This document shows, piece by piece, positions 8,018-15,774 of a stretch of 64,000 nucleotides of DNA (the stretch's first letter is position 1; each line of letters starts with the position of its first letter). This stretch comes from Thermoleophilaceae bacterium (lineage in GTDB: Bacteria; Actinomycetota; Thermoleophilia; Solirubrobacterales; Thermoleophilaceae). A model generated the notes under the pieces. It worked only from the letters and a program-made list of their open reading frames with translations. It was not told where the DNA came from and did no database searches. The position numbers were made by a program, and so were the translations under genes. The stretch spans positions 659,974 through 723,973 of the forward strand of contig JAUJOQ010000001.1 in NCBI GenBank assembly GCA_030447725.1, given 5' to 3'.

Positions 8018-9469
8018 TCAATCTCGACGCAGCACGACGGCGGCGTGGGGGCCGAGCGAGCCGGCAGACACCGGGCCGGGCTCGCTCTCCAGCACGGTCT
8101 CGGCGGCCCACGGAAGACCGGCAGCCTCGGCGGTGGTGTTCACAGCCACGAGGTGGTCGCCACGAGCGTAGGCCACGACCCCCGGCGCGGCGTCGAGCAT
8201 GGTCAACCCCGGACCGAGCGCGGGCCGCAGCGCGATCAGCGCCCTGTAGAGCTCGAGCAGGGAGGCCGGGTCGCCCGACTGGCTGGCCACGCTGCGTTCG
8301 CCGGCGTCCACCGGAGCGAGCCAGGGCGTGCCGGTCGTGAACCCGGCCCGCTCGGGCTCGGGCCCCCACTGCACTGGATGACGGAACGGGTCCCGGCCGG
8401 CTCGGTCGTACACGCGCTCTGTGACCGGGCCGTCGACCTGGCCGATCTCCTCCCCCTGATACACGAAGGCGAGGCCTGGGAGCGTCAGGAGCAGCACCGC
8501 CGCCGCCCTCACGTTCTCGGCCCCGACGCGGTTGGGCAGCCGCGCGAAGTCGTGGTTGGAGAGCACCCAGGCAGCGCCCCCCTTCGAGGCCTTAGCGCAC
8601 GCTTCGATCGCCGCCCGCAGCGGCACCTCCTCCCACGGTGCGTGGAACAGCTCGAAGGCGAACACGGCATCGAGGTGCTCGAGGTAGGGCCCCGTGGCGG
8701 CGGAGGGGACGTAGACCTCGCCGACCAGCAGGGCGTCACCTGCCGCCTCGCGCAGCGCCGCGAGCGCCTGGCGGATCTCGGGGCTGTTGGTCGAGTAGAG
8801 GTGTTCGAGCCGTGCGTACTCCGCGGGCAGCGGCAGGCCGAAGGGGGCGCCGGCGGGCGGGTCGTCGCGTAGCCGCTCGTCTTTCACCAGCCGGTCGATG
8901 GCGTCGATGCGAAAGCCGTCGACGCCCCGAGCCCGCCAGAAGCGCACCACGTCCTGCATCGCCGCCACCACCGCCGGGTTGCGCCAGTCGAGGTCCGGCT
9001 GCTCGGGGTAGAAGGAATGCAGGTACCAGCGTCCGCTGCGCTCGTCGCGCGTCCAGGCCGGTCCTCCGAAGGTGGCCAGCCAGTTGTTGGGAGGCCCATC
9101 GCCGCGGCCGTCAGCCCAGACGTAGCGGTCCGGATGCTCGGAGAACCACGGGTGCTCGATGGAGGTGTGACACGGCACCAGGTCCATCAACAGCCGCAGG
9201 TCACGGTCGTGGGCCGAGGCCACCAGCCGGTCGAAGTCCCCGAGCGTCCCGTACACCGGATCCACGGCGGTGTGGTCGGAGACGTCGTAGCCGAAGTCCG
9301 CAAGGGGTGACGGGTAGACGGGCGACAGCCACAGCGCGCCGGCGCCCAGCGCCGCGATGTGCTCCAGCCGCCTCTCGATCCCGGCGAGGTCGCCCACGCC
9401 GTCGCCGTCGGAGTCCTGGAAGGAGCGCGGGTAGACCTGGTACACCACCGCGTCGCGCCACCAGCTCAT
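8018..9469 (-). CDS. GH13 alpha-glucosidase / oligo-1,6-glucosidase-like hydrolase
   Basis: 483-aa (beta/alpha)8 alpha-amylase-family enzyme. The N-terminus WWRDAVVYQVYPRSF is diagnostic of the oligoglucosidase/trehalose-metabolising GH13 subfamilies. Catalytic residues are visible: nucleophile Asp in GFRIDAIDR, acid/base Glu in LVGEVYV, and the transition-state Asp in VLSNHDFARL. The conserved region I motif reads DLVPCHTS, with Cys where many members have Asn. It is probably cytoplasmic, since it has no signal peptide, and heads the operon with the importer, so it should hydrolyse the imported glucoside. The alternative is a glycosyl-transferring GH13 such as sucrose or trehalose-related enzymes. 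Confidence 0.9.
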   Translation of the reverse strand: MSWWRDAVVYQVYPRSFQDSDGDGVGDLAGIERRLEHIAALGAGALWLSPVYPSPLADFGYDVSDHTAVDPVYGTLGDFDRLVASAHDRDLRLLMDLVPCHTSIEHPWFSEHPDRYVWADGRGDGPPNNWLATFGGPAWTRDERSGRWYLHSFYPEQPDLDWRNPAVVAAMQDVVRFWRARGVDGFRIDAIDRLVKDERLRDDPPAGAPFGLPLPAEYARLEHLYSTNSPEIRQALAALREAAGDALLVGEVYVPSAATGPYLEHLDAVFAFELFHAPWEEVPLRAAIEACAKASKGGAAWVLSNHDFARLPNRVGAENVRAAAVLLLTLPGLAFVYQGEEIGQVDGPVTERVYDRAGRDPFRHPVQWGPEPERAGFTTGTPWLAPVDAGERSVASQSGDPASLLELYRALIALRPALGPGLTMLDAAPGVVAYARGDHLVAVNTTAEAAGLPWAAETVLESEPGPVSAGSLGPHAAVVLRRD

Positions 9470-9560
9470 GGGCTCATCCTGCAGGACCGCGACACGAGGG
9501 CGCTCAGCGCCCCGAAGGCGGAGTCACCGGTGACGGATGTGCTACGGGGCGAAACGAGGC

Positions 9561-9585
9561 GTTTGGCGCGTCAACGCGCGGGTAG
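9561..9585 (+). promoter_or_regulatory. SigB/SigF-like promoter upstream of RsbW-like gene
   Basis: GTTT (9561-9564), 15-nt spacer, GGGTAG (9580-9585): an almost perfect SigB/SigF promoter, 46 nt upstream of the ATG at 9632. Autoregulation of anti-sigma operons by their own sigma factor is well known for SigB/SigF, and this site would produce it here. It is the best of four such sites noted in the window. Confidence 0.55.
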
Positions 9586-9631
9586 GCGGCGACATGGGAA
9601 GGCGTTGGAAAGCGGCAGGATTGGAGCAGGG

Positions 9632-10450
9632 ATGGCAAGTCCGGACCAGGTGATCGACATCGAGATTGGGATCCTCCGCTCGGACGTGCGGATGGAGATG
9701 CTCGCGTCCGAGGACAGCCTGCCGGTGGTGCGTCAGGCTCTGCGCTCGATCGGCGAGACCGTCGAGGCCGACGAGGAGGCGCTCGAGGACGCCGAGCTGG
9801 CCGTCACCGAGGCGCTCGCCAACGCGGTGGAGCATGCCTACCCCGGCAATCGCGGCCTGGTGCGGATCTTCTTCCTCCCGCGCGAGGAGGAGATGCTCGT
9901 GTCGGTTCGCGACTTCGGTCGCGGGATGGACGGTTCAGCGGGCAGCGGCAAGGACACTCCCGGCTACGGCCTGTCCCTGATCGAGGGAATTGCGCGCCGG
10001 GTGGATATCCGCGCCACGGAGGGCACGGAGATCGAGATGGCATTTGGCCTCGGGACGGCCGCTGACAGCCACACCGTCGACGGCGCGGCCCCCGGCCTGC
10101 TGCCGGCGGAGCGCATACTGCGCCGGGTGGTCGCCGTGGTGGCTGCCCAGGTCGACATGTCAGTCGAGCGCGTGATGGAGGCCCTGCTCGTGGTCGAGCT
10201 CGTCGCCCGCCACGGGCTGCGTTACCTGGTCGGCGAGCACGTGAAGATCCGGGTGATCCGCGGCGAAGGGTCCTTCGACCTCCGGCTCGGCCCCCTCGAG
10301 GAGAACGGCGCGCTCAGCGTCGTGAAGGACACCGATATCCCTGTCGTGGGCTCGGTGGTTCAGCGCCTCGCCGAGGAAGTGCGGGTTGAGAAGGTGAAGG
10401 CAGAGGGCGTCGACTGCGAGTACCTGCTGGTACGGGTAGCCACCCGGTAG
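9632..10450 (+). CDS. RsbW/SpoIIAB-like anti-sigma ATPase with extra C-terminal domain
   Basis: 272 aa. Residues about 20-145 are a HATPase_c_2 domain: N box EALANAVEHAYPGNRG, G1 box VRDFGRGMDG and G2 box GYGLSLIEGIARRVDI. These are the ATP-binding elements of serine kinases that hold a sigma factor and phosphorylate a STAS antagonist. The usual family length is about 140-160. The extra 125 residues (from about LLPAERILRRVV) have the same order of elements, an EALLVVELVARHG helix, strands and VVGSVVQRLAEEVRV, but lack the Asn and glycine boxes. They look like a degenerate second copy of the fold. The ATG follows a GGAGCAGGG purine stretch. It faces the STAS gene across 1 nt. Confidence 0.85.
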   Translation: MASPDQVIDIEIGILRSDVRMEMLASEDSLPVVRQALRSIGETVEADEEALEDAELAVTEALANAVEHAYPGNRGLVRIFFLPREEEMLVSVRDFGRGMDGSAGSGKDTPGYGLSLIEGIARRVDIRATEGTEIEMAFGLGTAADSHTVDGAAPGLLPAERILRRVVAVVAAQVDMSVERVMEALLVVELVARHGLRYLVGEHVKIRVIRGEGSFDLRLGPLEENGALSVVKDTDIPVVGSVVQRLAEEVRVEKVKAEGVDCEYLLVRVATR

Positions 10451-10451
10451 C

Positions 10452-10850
10452 TCAGGCGATCTCGGCCGGATCGCCGACGATCTCGAGGCGCTCCCCGGCA
10501 CCGGTCAGCTCGAAGACCCGCGCCACCCGCCGGCCGCCCTGCACGATCACCAGCCGCCCGCCGGCGCTCCTCTGGCGCTCGTCGAGACGCAGCAGCAGCC
10601 GGAGACCGCTCGAGTCGAGGAATGTGACCAGCCGCAGGTCGACCACCAGCAGAGGGGGGTCTTCCCCGAGCGGGCCCTCCAGACGGCCCCGCACCTCCTC
10701 GACGGTCGAAACGTCGATCTCGCCCGACAGGACGGCGTCGAGGCGCCCGTTCCCCGGCTCCGAGAGTTGGACATCGAAGAGCTTCAAGGTGCTCGGGTTG
10801 TACACCACGGCACTCGCTCCGGGCTCGGGGCCGGAGCCCGAGTGATCCAT
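10452..10850 (-). CDS. STAS-domain anti-sigma factor antagonist (RsbV/SpoIIAA-like)
   Basis: 132 aa. The STAS fold is seen from about residue 22: LFDVQLSEPGNGRLDAVLSG, EIDVSTVEEVRGRL, and the phospho-acceptor loop LVTFLDSSGLRLLL, where the Ser after Asp is the residue phosphorylated by RsbW-type kinases. It is convergent with the RsbW-like gene, so the two form a partner-switch pair on opposite strands and not the usual operon. No sigma factor gene lies in the window. The N-terminal 20 residues are an unstructured extension. Confidence 0.88.
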   Translation of the reverse strand: MDHSGSGPEPGASAVVYNPSTLKLFDVQLSEPGNGRLDAVLSGEIDVSTVEEVRGRLEGPLGEDPPLLVVDLRLVTFLDSSGLRLLLRLDERQRSAGGRLVIVQGGRRVARVFELTGAGERLEIVGDPAEIA

Positions 10851-10860
10851 CCGGGACGCG

Positions 10861-10905
10861 TCTCCGCAAGATCTGTGAAAGGTTAGTTCTTCCGCTTTGC
10901 GGAGA
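10861..10905 (+). promoter_or_regulatory. Alternative-hairpin leader before ferritin-like gene
   Basis: TCTCCGCAA (10861-10869) is the exact reverse complement of TTGCGGAGA (10897-10905). The same 3' arm can instead form a short local hairpin, CCGC-TTT-GCGG (10892-10902). The two pairings exclude each other. They lie 38 nt before the ferritin-like start at 10944 and could be an operator or an mRNA switch; this is inference from symmetry only. Confidence 0.35.
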
Positions 10906-10943
10906 ACACAACCGGACCGGAACCACCATAGGAGGATTCACTC

Positions 10944-11657
10944 ATGTCGAAGACCAGGACGCGGGAGCAGGGAGACGGCGAAGTAGCCGCTCTCGACCAG
11001 CTGGCCCGCGAGGACGCAGGGTCGCGCGCCCAGTTCCTGAAGATGGTTGGTGGTGCCGGCGCAGCCGGCGCGCTGGCGATCTTCGTTGCTGCGTGTGGCG
11101 GCGACGACGAGGCGGAGACGCCAAGCGGCGGCGGCAGCACGGATACAGGCGGTGGTGGTGGAGCAGCCAGCAAGGGCGACATCGCGATCCTCAACTACGC
11201 GTTGACGCTCGAGCACCTCGAGTCGGCCTTCTACCAGCAGGTGCTGGACTCGGGTCAGATCAAGGATCCGAAGGTCGGCGACGTGGCCAAGAGCATCGGT
11301 GAGGACGAGATGGAGCACGTCCAGGCCCTCACCGCAACGGTCGAGCAGCTCGGCGGCAAGCCTGCCAAGGCGCCGAAGACGGCGTTCGAAGACGTGATCG
11401 CCGCCGGAGCGCAGAAGATCCTGGAGACGGCCGCTGCGGTCGAGAACCTGGGTGCGGCCGCTTACCTCGGCCAGGCCGGGAACATCAAGAACAAGGAGAT
11501 CTTGGCCGCGGCGCTGTCGATCCACACCAACGAGGGTCGTCACGCGGCTGTGCTCAACCAGGTTGTCGGCAAGACGATCGTGCCGGACGGCGCGTTCGCC
11601 AAGCCGGCGACGATGGAAGAGGTCCTGAAGTCCGTCAAGCCGTTCATCAAGGCCTGA
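10944..11657 (+). CDS. Exported ferritin-like domain lipoprotein (copy 1)
   Basis: 237 aa, start ATG with a strong AGGAGG ribosome site. The N-terminal region ends in a hydrophobic segment (MVGGAGAAGALAIFVAACGG) with a lipobox-like AAC, then a Gly/Ser linker. The remainder is a ferritin-like four-helix bundle, with metal-ligand-type motifs ALTLEHLESAFY, EDEMEHVQALT and NEGRHAAVLNQ (Glu and Glu-x-x-His pairs). The protein should sit outside the membrane. Function is unknown; diiron oxidase or metal-binding stress roles are plausible. It is followed 29 nt later by a paralogue with the same C-terminal KPFIKA, so the two arose by duplication and are probably co-transcribed. Confidence 0.88.
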   Translation: MSKTRTREQGDGEVAALDQLAREDAGSRAQFLKMVGGAGAAGALAIFVAACGGDDEAETPSGGGSTDTGGGGGAASKGDIAILNYALTLEHLESAFYQQVLDSGQIKDPKVGDVAKSIGEDEMEHVQALTATVEQLGGKPAKAPKTAFEDVIAAGAQKILETAAAVENLGAAAYLGQAGNIKNKEILAAALSIHTNEGRHAAVLNQVVGKTIVPDGAFAKPATMEEVLKSVKPFIKA

Positions 11658-11686
11658 GCGGCCGGGACTGCGAAAAGGAGATTGTT

Positions 11687-12319
11687 ATGTCGAAGACGAT
11701 GACTCAGCCCGAGCTGGCTGCCATCGAAGTGAAGGGAATGACCCGCGAGGCGTTCCTCATGCGCGGGGCGATCGCCGCCGGTGGGGTCTACGGACTCTCC
11801 ACGGTGGGACCGTTCGTCCGCCAGGCGATGGCTCAGGGGGGCGGCGACGTCGACATCCTGAACTTCGCCCTCACCCTCGAGTTCCTCGAGACCGCGTTCT
11901 ACACCATGGCCCTGAAGCAGGTCAAGGGCCTCTCCGGGGACGTGAAGGAGATCGCCACCACGCTGCGCGACAACGAGGCGGAGCACGTGGACGCCCTCAC
12001 CGCCACGATCAAGGACCTCGGCGGCAAGCCCGTCAAGGCTCCCGGCGTGGACTTCGGTGACGCCTTCTCGAGCGAGGACGCGTTCCTGGAGCTCGCGCAG
12101 ACGTTCGAGGATCTCGGCGTGGGCGCCTACAACGGCGCCGGCCCCATGATCGAGTCGACCGAGGTGCTCGCCGCGGCGGGCTCCATCGTGCAGGTGGAGG
12201 GTCGTCACGCGGGCGTCATCCGCCTCCTGAGGGGCGAGAGGATCGCTCCCGGCGCGTTCGACAAGGGCCTGGAGATGGCAGAGGTCCTCGAGGCGGCCAA
12301 GCCGTTCATCAAGGCCTAG
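11687..12319 (+). CDS. Exported ferritin-like domain protein (copy 2)
   Basis: 210 aa, ATG preceded by AAAAGGAG. It has an N-terminal segment like a Tat/Sec signal (TREAFLMRGAIAAGG then a hydrophobic run to MAQGG), without a lipobox Cys, unlike copy 1. The ferritin-like bundle has the same ligand motifs: ALTLEFLETAFY, DNEAEHVDALT and VEGRHAGVIRL. The twin gene organisation (one lipoprotein, one probably soluble) suggests a heteromeric or two-compartment envelope metalloprotein. A strong intrinsic terminator follows at 12352-12406. Confidence 0.88.
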   Translation: MSKTMTQPELAAIEVKGMTREAFLMRGAIAAGGVYGLSTVGPFVRQAMAQGGGDVDILNFALTLEFLETAFYTMALKQVKGLSGDVKEIATTLRDNEAEHVDALTATIKDLGGKPVKAPGVDFGDAFSSEDAFLELAQTFEDLGVGAYNGAGPMIESTEVLAAAGSIVQVEGRHAGVIRLLRGERIAPGAFDKGLEMAEVLEAAKPFIKA

Positions 12320-12351
12320 CAAAAGACACACGGGGACCGGGACGGTCTCTT

Positions 12352-12406
12352 CGGCCGGGTCGCCGCCGCTTCCTCGGGAGCGGCAGGCGGCCCGGCCGTT
12401 TTCGTT
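12352..12406 (+). terminator. Rho-independent terminator after ferritin-like pair
   Basis: Long G+C-rich hairpin: CGGCCGGG plus an adjoining GCCGCCGCT arm (12352-12370), a short loop, then AGCGGCAGGCGG and CCCGGCCG (12379-12398), followed by TTTTCGTT. It closes the two-gene ferritin-like operon. Confidence 0.85.
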
Positions 12407-12436
12407 GCCCGGCGGCGGGGTACCCGACGCCCGCCG

Positions 12437-13315
12437 ATGTCGTTGCACCATCACTCTGAGTTTCCGCTCGAGCGAATCCTGGCGGAGTGCGATGACAGCA
12501 TCTCCGTCTGCCTGCCGGTTCGAGACGAGGCCACGACCATCGGCCCGATCCTCGATTCGGTGTTGAGGCTGGCCGAGGCGGGGGCCGTCGACCAAGTCGT
12601 AGTGGTCGACGACTCATCCGACGGCAGCGGCGAGCTAGCACGGTCCCGCGGGGCGGAGGTGCACAGCCAGTTCGACCTGCGCTCCGGCATGGGTCCCGTG
12701 CTCGGCAAGGGCGACGCCATGTGGCGGGCGCTGGAAGTACTCCGGGGAGACGTGGTGGTCTACGTGGACGCCGACTCTCGTGACTTCGGAGACCACTTCG
12801 TACGCGGGCTGATGGGTCCGCTGGTGTGCGGCTCCGGGGTCTCATTCGTGAAGGGCTGCTACCGCCGCCCATTCGACTCCGGTCCCGGAGGGTGCCAGGC
12901 CGAGGGGGGTGGGCGGGTCACCGAGTTGACGGCCCGGCCGCTGCTGGCGGCCTTCTACCCCGAGCTGGCGTCGGTATGCCAGCCGCTCGCCGGCGAGATC
13001 GCCGCGCGGCGCGAGCTGCTGGAGGCCCTGCCCTTCACCACCGGATATGGGGTGGACGTCGGCCTCTTGATCGACGTTCGGGAGCGCTGCGGCATCCAGA
13101 ACCTCGTCCAGGTCGACCTCGATCAGCGCCAGAACCGCCACCGGCCGCTGTCAGAGCTCGCTCCGATGGCCGCCGCGGTCACCGACGCGATTCTGAGCCG
13201 CACGGACACGGGCGGCCGTCCCGTCGACGGGTCGAGCCGGATCGCGCTCGAGGGTCTCATGCCTCGCGCTGTGTTACGCCCCCCGGCGGCATCGCTGCGA
13301 GCGCTCCCCGTCTGA
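12437..13315 (+). CDS. gpgS: Glucosyl-3-phosphoglycerate synthase
   Basis: 292-aa GT-A (GT81) glycosyltransferase that moves glucose from an NDP-glucose donor to 3-phosphoglycerate, the first step to glucosylglycerate and methylglucose lipopolysaccharides or osmolytes. Seen: SVCLPVRDEATTIGPILDSV, the loop GMGPVLGKGDAMWRAL, the metal-binding DAD at about residues 111-113, FVKGCYRRP, GGGRVTELTARPLL, QPLAGEIAARRELLE, GYGVDVGLLIDV and the QVDL segment near the C-terminus, all in the GpgS order. The usual length is about 300-330. No phosphatase (GpgP) gene is adjacent. Confidence 0.88.
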   Translation: MSLHHHSEFPLERILAECDDSISVCLPVRDEATTIGPILDSVLRLAEAGAVDQVVVVDDSSDGSGELARSRGAEVHSQFDLRSGMGPVLGKGDAMWRALEVLRGDVVVYVDADSRDFGDHFVRGLMGPLVCGSGVSFVKGCYRRPFDSGPGGCQAEGGGRVTELTARPLLAAFYPELASVCQPLAGEIAARRELLEALPFTTGYGVDVGLLIDVRERCGIQNLVQVDLDQRQNRHRPLSELAPMAAAVTDAILSRTDTGGRPVDGSSRIALEGLMPRAVLRPPAASLRALPV

Positions 13316-13346
13316 GCCGGCCCTGCCGCGGGTCGCCACCTCCGGC

Positions 13347-14405
13347 GTGCCAAGCTGTCTCTGTCGGGCGGACCGCTTGAACGCTGCTGTCGACCCATCG
13401 AAGGGGCAACCCACCTCCGCCGCTGCCGCGTCAGCGCCGCGACGTTGGTCTCTGCTGTGGCGGCTGCTCGCCACGAACGCCGCCGTGATGGGGGTGGCGA
13501 CGGTGTTCCTCTCGCTGTCGCCGGCCAATATCCCGGCGCCTGGATCGCTCGCGCTGGAGAGCGCCCTGCTCCTGATGCTCGGCATCACCGTCATGCTGGT
13601 GGCCAACCTGTTCCTCCTGCGCCGTGCGCTCGATCCTCTGCGCAGGCTGACTGACCTGATGCGGAGGGTCGATCCGCTCCGGCCGGGACAACGGATCCCC
13701 GTATACGGACACGATGGCGAGGTCGCGGACCTGACGCAGGCCTTCAACGAGATGATCGAGCGCCTCGAGGAGGAACGCCGGGACGCGACGGGCCGGGCGG
13801 TGGCGGCGCAGGAGGGAGAGCGCCACAGAATCGCTCAGGAGCTGCACGACGAGATAGGCCAGGGCCTGACCGCGGCACTGCTGCAGCTCGAGGGGGCGAT
13901 GAAGGTGGCGCCGCCGGAACTGGTCGCCAAGCTCTCCGGTGCTGTGGAGTCCGTACGCGGCAGCCTGGAGGAGGCGCGCGAGGTCGCTTCGAGGCTTCGC
14001 CCCGAGGCCCTCGACGACCTCGGCTTGGTCAGCGCCCTGAGCGCTTTGGGCAAGCGGCTTGCGGCGCAGACCGGACTGCGGATCGATCTCGAGCTGTACG
14101 ACGGATTGCCTTCCCTCCCGCCTGAGCATGAGATCGTCGTCTACCGGGTGGCCCAGGAGGCGCTCACCAATGTCCTCCGGCACGCGGACGCGACGCGCGC
14201 GCGCGTCTGCCTCGACCGCCATGCGGGAGCGGTGCGGCTGCGCGTCGCCGACGACGGGGTCGGGCTCAACGGCGACGAGCCCGGAGGGGGCATCCGCGGG
14301 ATGCGCGAACGCGCGGTCCTAATCGGCGCAGACCTCACGATCGAGCCCGGGAAGGAGGGGGGCCTCGCGGTCACCCTCGACGTACCTGTGGAGGCCGCGG
14401 AGTGA
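13347..14405 (+). CDS. NarL-class sensor histidine kinase
   Basis: 352 aa from GTG 13347; a shorter start is possible. Two membrane segments (about 40-60 and 70-90) flank a short periplasmic loop, then a HAMP linker (LLRRALDPLRRLTDLMRRVD). The HisKA_3 dimerisation helix has the phospho-acceptor His in RIAQELHDEIGQGLTAALL. The HATPase has the N box VAQEALTNVLRHADAT, RVADDGVGL and GGGIRGMRERA. The sensor region is too short to bind much, so it may sense the membrane state. The stop overlaps the GTG of the response regulator gene (GTGA), so this is a cognate pair. Confidence 0.92.
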   Translation: MPSCLCRADRLNAAVDPSKGQPTSAAAASAPRRWSLLWRLLATNAAVMGVATVFLSLSPANIPAPGSLALESALLLMLGITVMLVANLFLLRRALDPLRRLTDLMRRVDPLRPGQRIPVYGHDGEVADLTQAFNEMIERLEEERRDATGRAVAAQEGERHRIAQELHDEIGQGLTAALLQLEGAMKVAPPELVAKLSGAVESVRGSLEEAREVASRLRPEALDDLGLVSALSALGKRLAAQTGLRIDLELYDGLPSLPPEHEIVVYRVAQEALTNVLRHADATRARVCLDRHAGAVRLRVADDGVGLNGDEPGGGIRGMRERAVLIGADLTIEPGKEGGLAVTLDVPVEAAE

Positions 14406-15061
14406 GCGTCCCGCTGAAGACACGGGTTCTCCTGGCCGACGACCACCCGGTCGTGCGGCGAGGGCTGCGGGAGGTGCTGGATGCGGAGCCGGACTTCCAG
14501 GTCGTGGCCGAAGCCGAAGACGGGGCCGCGGCGGTCAGCCGAGCGCTCGAGCACGATGTCGACCTGGCCGTCCTCGACGTCACCATGCCGCGCCTCACCG
14601 GGCTCCAGGCTGCCGCCGAGCTGGCGCAGCGGCGCCCTGAGCTGCGCGTGCTGATGCTCTCGATGCACGACAACGAGGAGTATTTCTTTCAGGCACTGCA
14701 AGCCGGGGCTTCGGGATACGTGCTCAAGTCGGTCGTGGACCGGGACCTGGTGGAGGCCTGCCGGGCGACGATGCGCGGGGAGCCGTTCGTCTACCCAGGG
14801 GCGGTGAAGGCCCTGATCCGTGACTACGTAGGGCGTGTGCAGAATGGCCAGGAGCCGACGAGCGACCCGCTCTCTCCCCGCGAATCAGAGGTGCTCAAGC
14901 TGATCGCGGAGGGCCACACGAGCAAGGAGATCGCCGAGCTGCTGGTGATCAGCGAGAAGACGGTGGACCGCCACCGCGCCAACGTGCTCGAGAAGCTGGG
15001 ACTGCGAAACCGCGTGGACCTGACCCGATATGCCATTCGCCATGGGCTCGTCGCGCCATAG
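14402..15061 (+). CDS. NarL/FixJ-family response regulator
   Basis: 219 aa. The receiver has the acidic pair in VLLADDHPVVRRGL, the phospho-Asp in LAVLDVTMPRLTG, Ser/Thr in MLSMHD and the Lys in YVLKSVVD. The LuxR-type helix-turn-helix is LSPRESEVLKLIAEGHTSKE followed by IAELLVISEKTVDRH. It is translationally coupled to the histidine kinase at 13347. The targets are unknown; the twin promoter-like elements at 15087 and 15729 immediately downstream are candidates. Confidence 0.94.
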   Translation: MSVPLKTRVLLADDHPVVRRGLREVLDAEPDFQVVAEAEDGAAAVSRALEHDVDLAVLDVTMPRLTGLQAAAELAQRRPELRVLMLSMHDNEEYFFQALQAGASGYVLKSVVDRDLVEACRATMRGEPFVYPGAVKALIRDYVGRVQNGQEPTSDPLSPRESEVLKLIAEGHTSKEIAELLVISEKTVDRHRANVLEKLGLRNRVDLTRYAIRHGLVAP

Positions 15062-15086
15062 TGTGCCGGCGGCATCCAAGTTGGGG

Positions 15087-15129
15087 GTTTTCCCCCATCG
15101 TGCAGCGCGATCGACGCTGACAGGCTGGC
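15087..15129 (+). promoter_or_regulatory. Twin promoter-like element, copy 1
   Basis: GTTTTCCCCCATCG (15087-15100), a 14-nt spacer, then CGCTGACAGGCTGGC (15115-15129), ending 4 nt before the GTG at 15133. A near copy with the same spacing lies at 15729-15771 before the Crp-like gene. The upstream half overlaps a GGGGG-TTTT... palindrome (GGGGG 15083-15087, CCCCC 15092-15096). It may be a promoter giving near-leaderless mRNA, or an operator. Confidence 0.4.
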
Positions 15130-15132
15130 CAC

Positions 15133-15726
15133 GTGCCGGGCATCCTGATCGTGGACGACCACCCCGCCGTCCGAGCCGGGCTTGTCGCTCTTTTCGACGG
15201 CGAGGGCGACTTCGAGCTGGCGCCCCCAGCCGAGGGGGCCACGGAGGCATTGCAGCTCGCGGAGCGCTCCCCTCCGGAGTTGGCCGTACTGGATGTCTCG
15301 CTGCGAGACGGAGACGGCATCCGGCTGTGCCTCGAGCTCAAGCAGCTTCCCGTGCCGCCCCGGGTGCTGCTCTACACCGCTTTCGTGACGCCCACGGTGA
15401 TTCTCAAGGGCAGCCTCGCCGGAGCCGACGGGCTGGTGGAGAAGGGCGCTCCGGCGGCCGAGCTGGTTCGCGCGATCAGGCAGGTCGCGGCCGGTGAGTC
15501 CCGCATGCCGCCGCTTGACCGCGATCTACTCAGCGGACGGACGGAGAGGCTCTCGGCCGAGGAGCTGTCGATCGTCGGGCTGCGGCTCGCGTCAAGTCAG
15601 GTGAGCGAGATCGCCGACGCGCTGCGGCTCCCCCCGCAAGAGGTCGTCGCTCGGATTGGCCGCCTGCTCGCGAGGTTGGAGGAGGAATCCCAAGACCAAG
15701 ATGGTGGGAATCTGTCAGCCAGATGA
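15133..15726 (+). CDS. Response regulator with divergent output domain
   Basis: 197 aa from GTG. The receiver keeps the acidic pair (ILIVDDHPAVRAGL), phospho-Asp (LAVLDVSLRDGDG), Thr (LLYTAFV) and Lys (LVEKGAPA). The C-terminal region (RLSAEELSIVGLRLA ... SQVSEIADALRLPPQEV) resembles a LuxR/sigma-region-4 helix-turn-helix but lacks much of the consensus, so DNA binding is uncertain. It is a second regulator without its own kinase, 71 nt after the NarL-type pair, and may share the kinase at 13347. Confidence 0.85.
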   Translation: MPGILIVDDHPAVRAGLVALFDGEGDFELAPPAEGATEALQLAERSPPELAVLDVSLRDGDGIRLCLELKQLPVPPRVLLYTAFVTPTVILKGSLAGADGLVEKGAPAAELVRAIRQVAAGESRMPPLDRDLLSGRTERLSAEELSIVGLRLASSQVSEIADALRLPPQEVVARIGRLLARLEEESQDQDGGNLSAR

Positions 15727-15728
15727 CG

Positions 15729-15771
15729 GTTCTCACCCATCGACGTGCGGCCCGAGCGCTGGCACGCTGGC
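15729..15771 (+). promoter_or_regulatory. Twin promoter-like element, copy 2
   Basis: GTTCTCACCCATCG (15729-15742), a 14-nt spacer, then CGCTGGCACGCTGGC (15757-15771), ending 3 nt before the ATG at 15775. It matches copy 1 (15087-15129) at 12 of 14 and 13 of 15 positions with identical spacing. The spacer itself is not conserved, which argues for selection on the two blocks. Confidence 0.4.
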
Positions 15772-15774
15772 ACC

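Noticed and set aside
13347..13382. Sensor domain at the kinase N-terminus
   Set aside because: The first residues (PSCLCRADRLNAA) lack a ribosome site and may not be translated; no sensor fold is seen.
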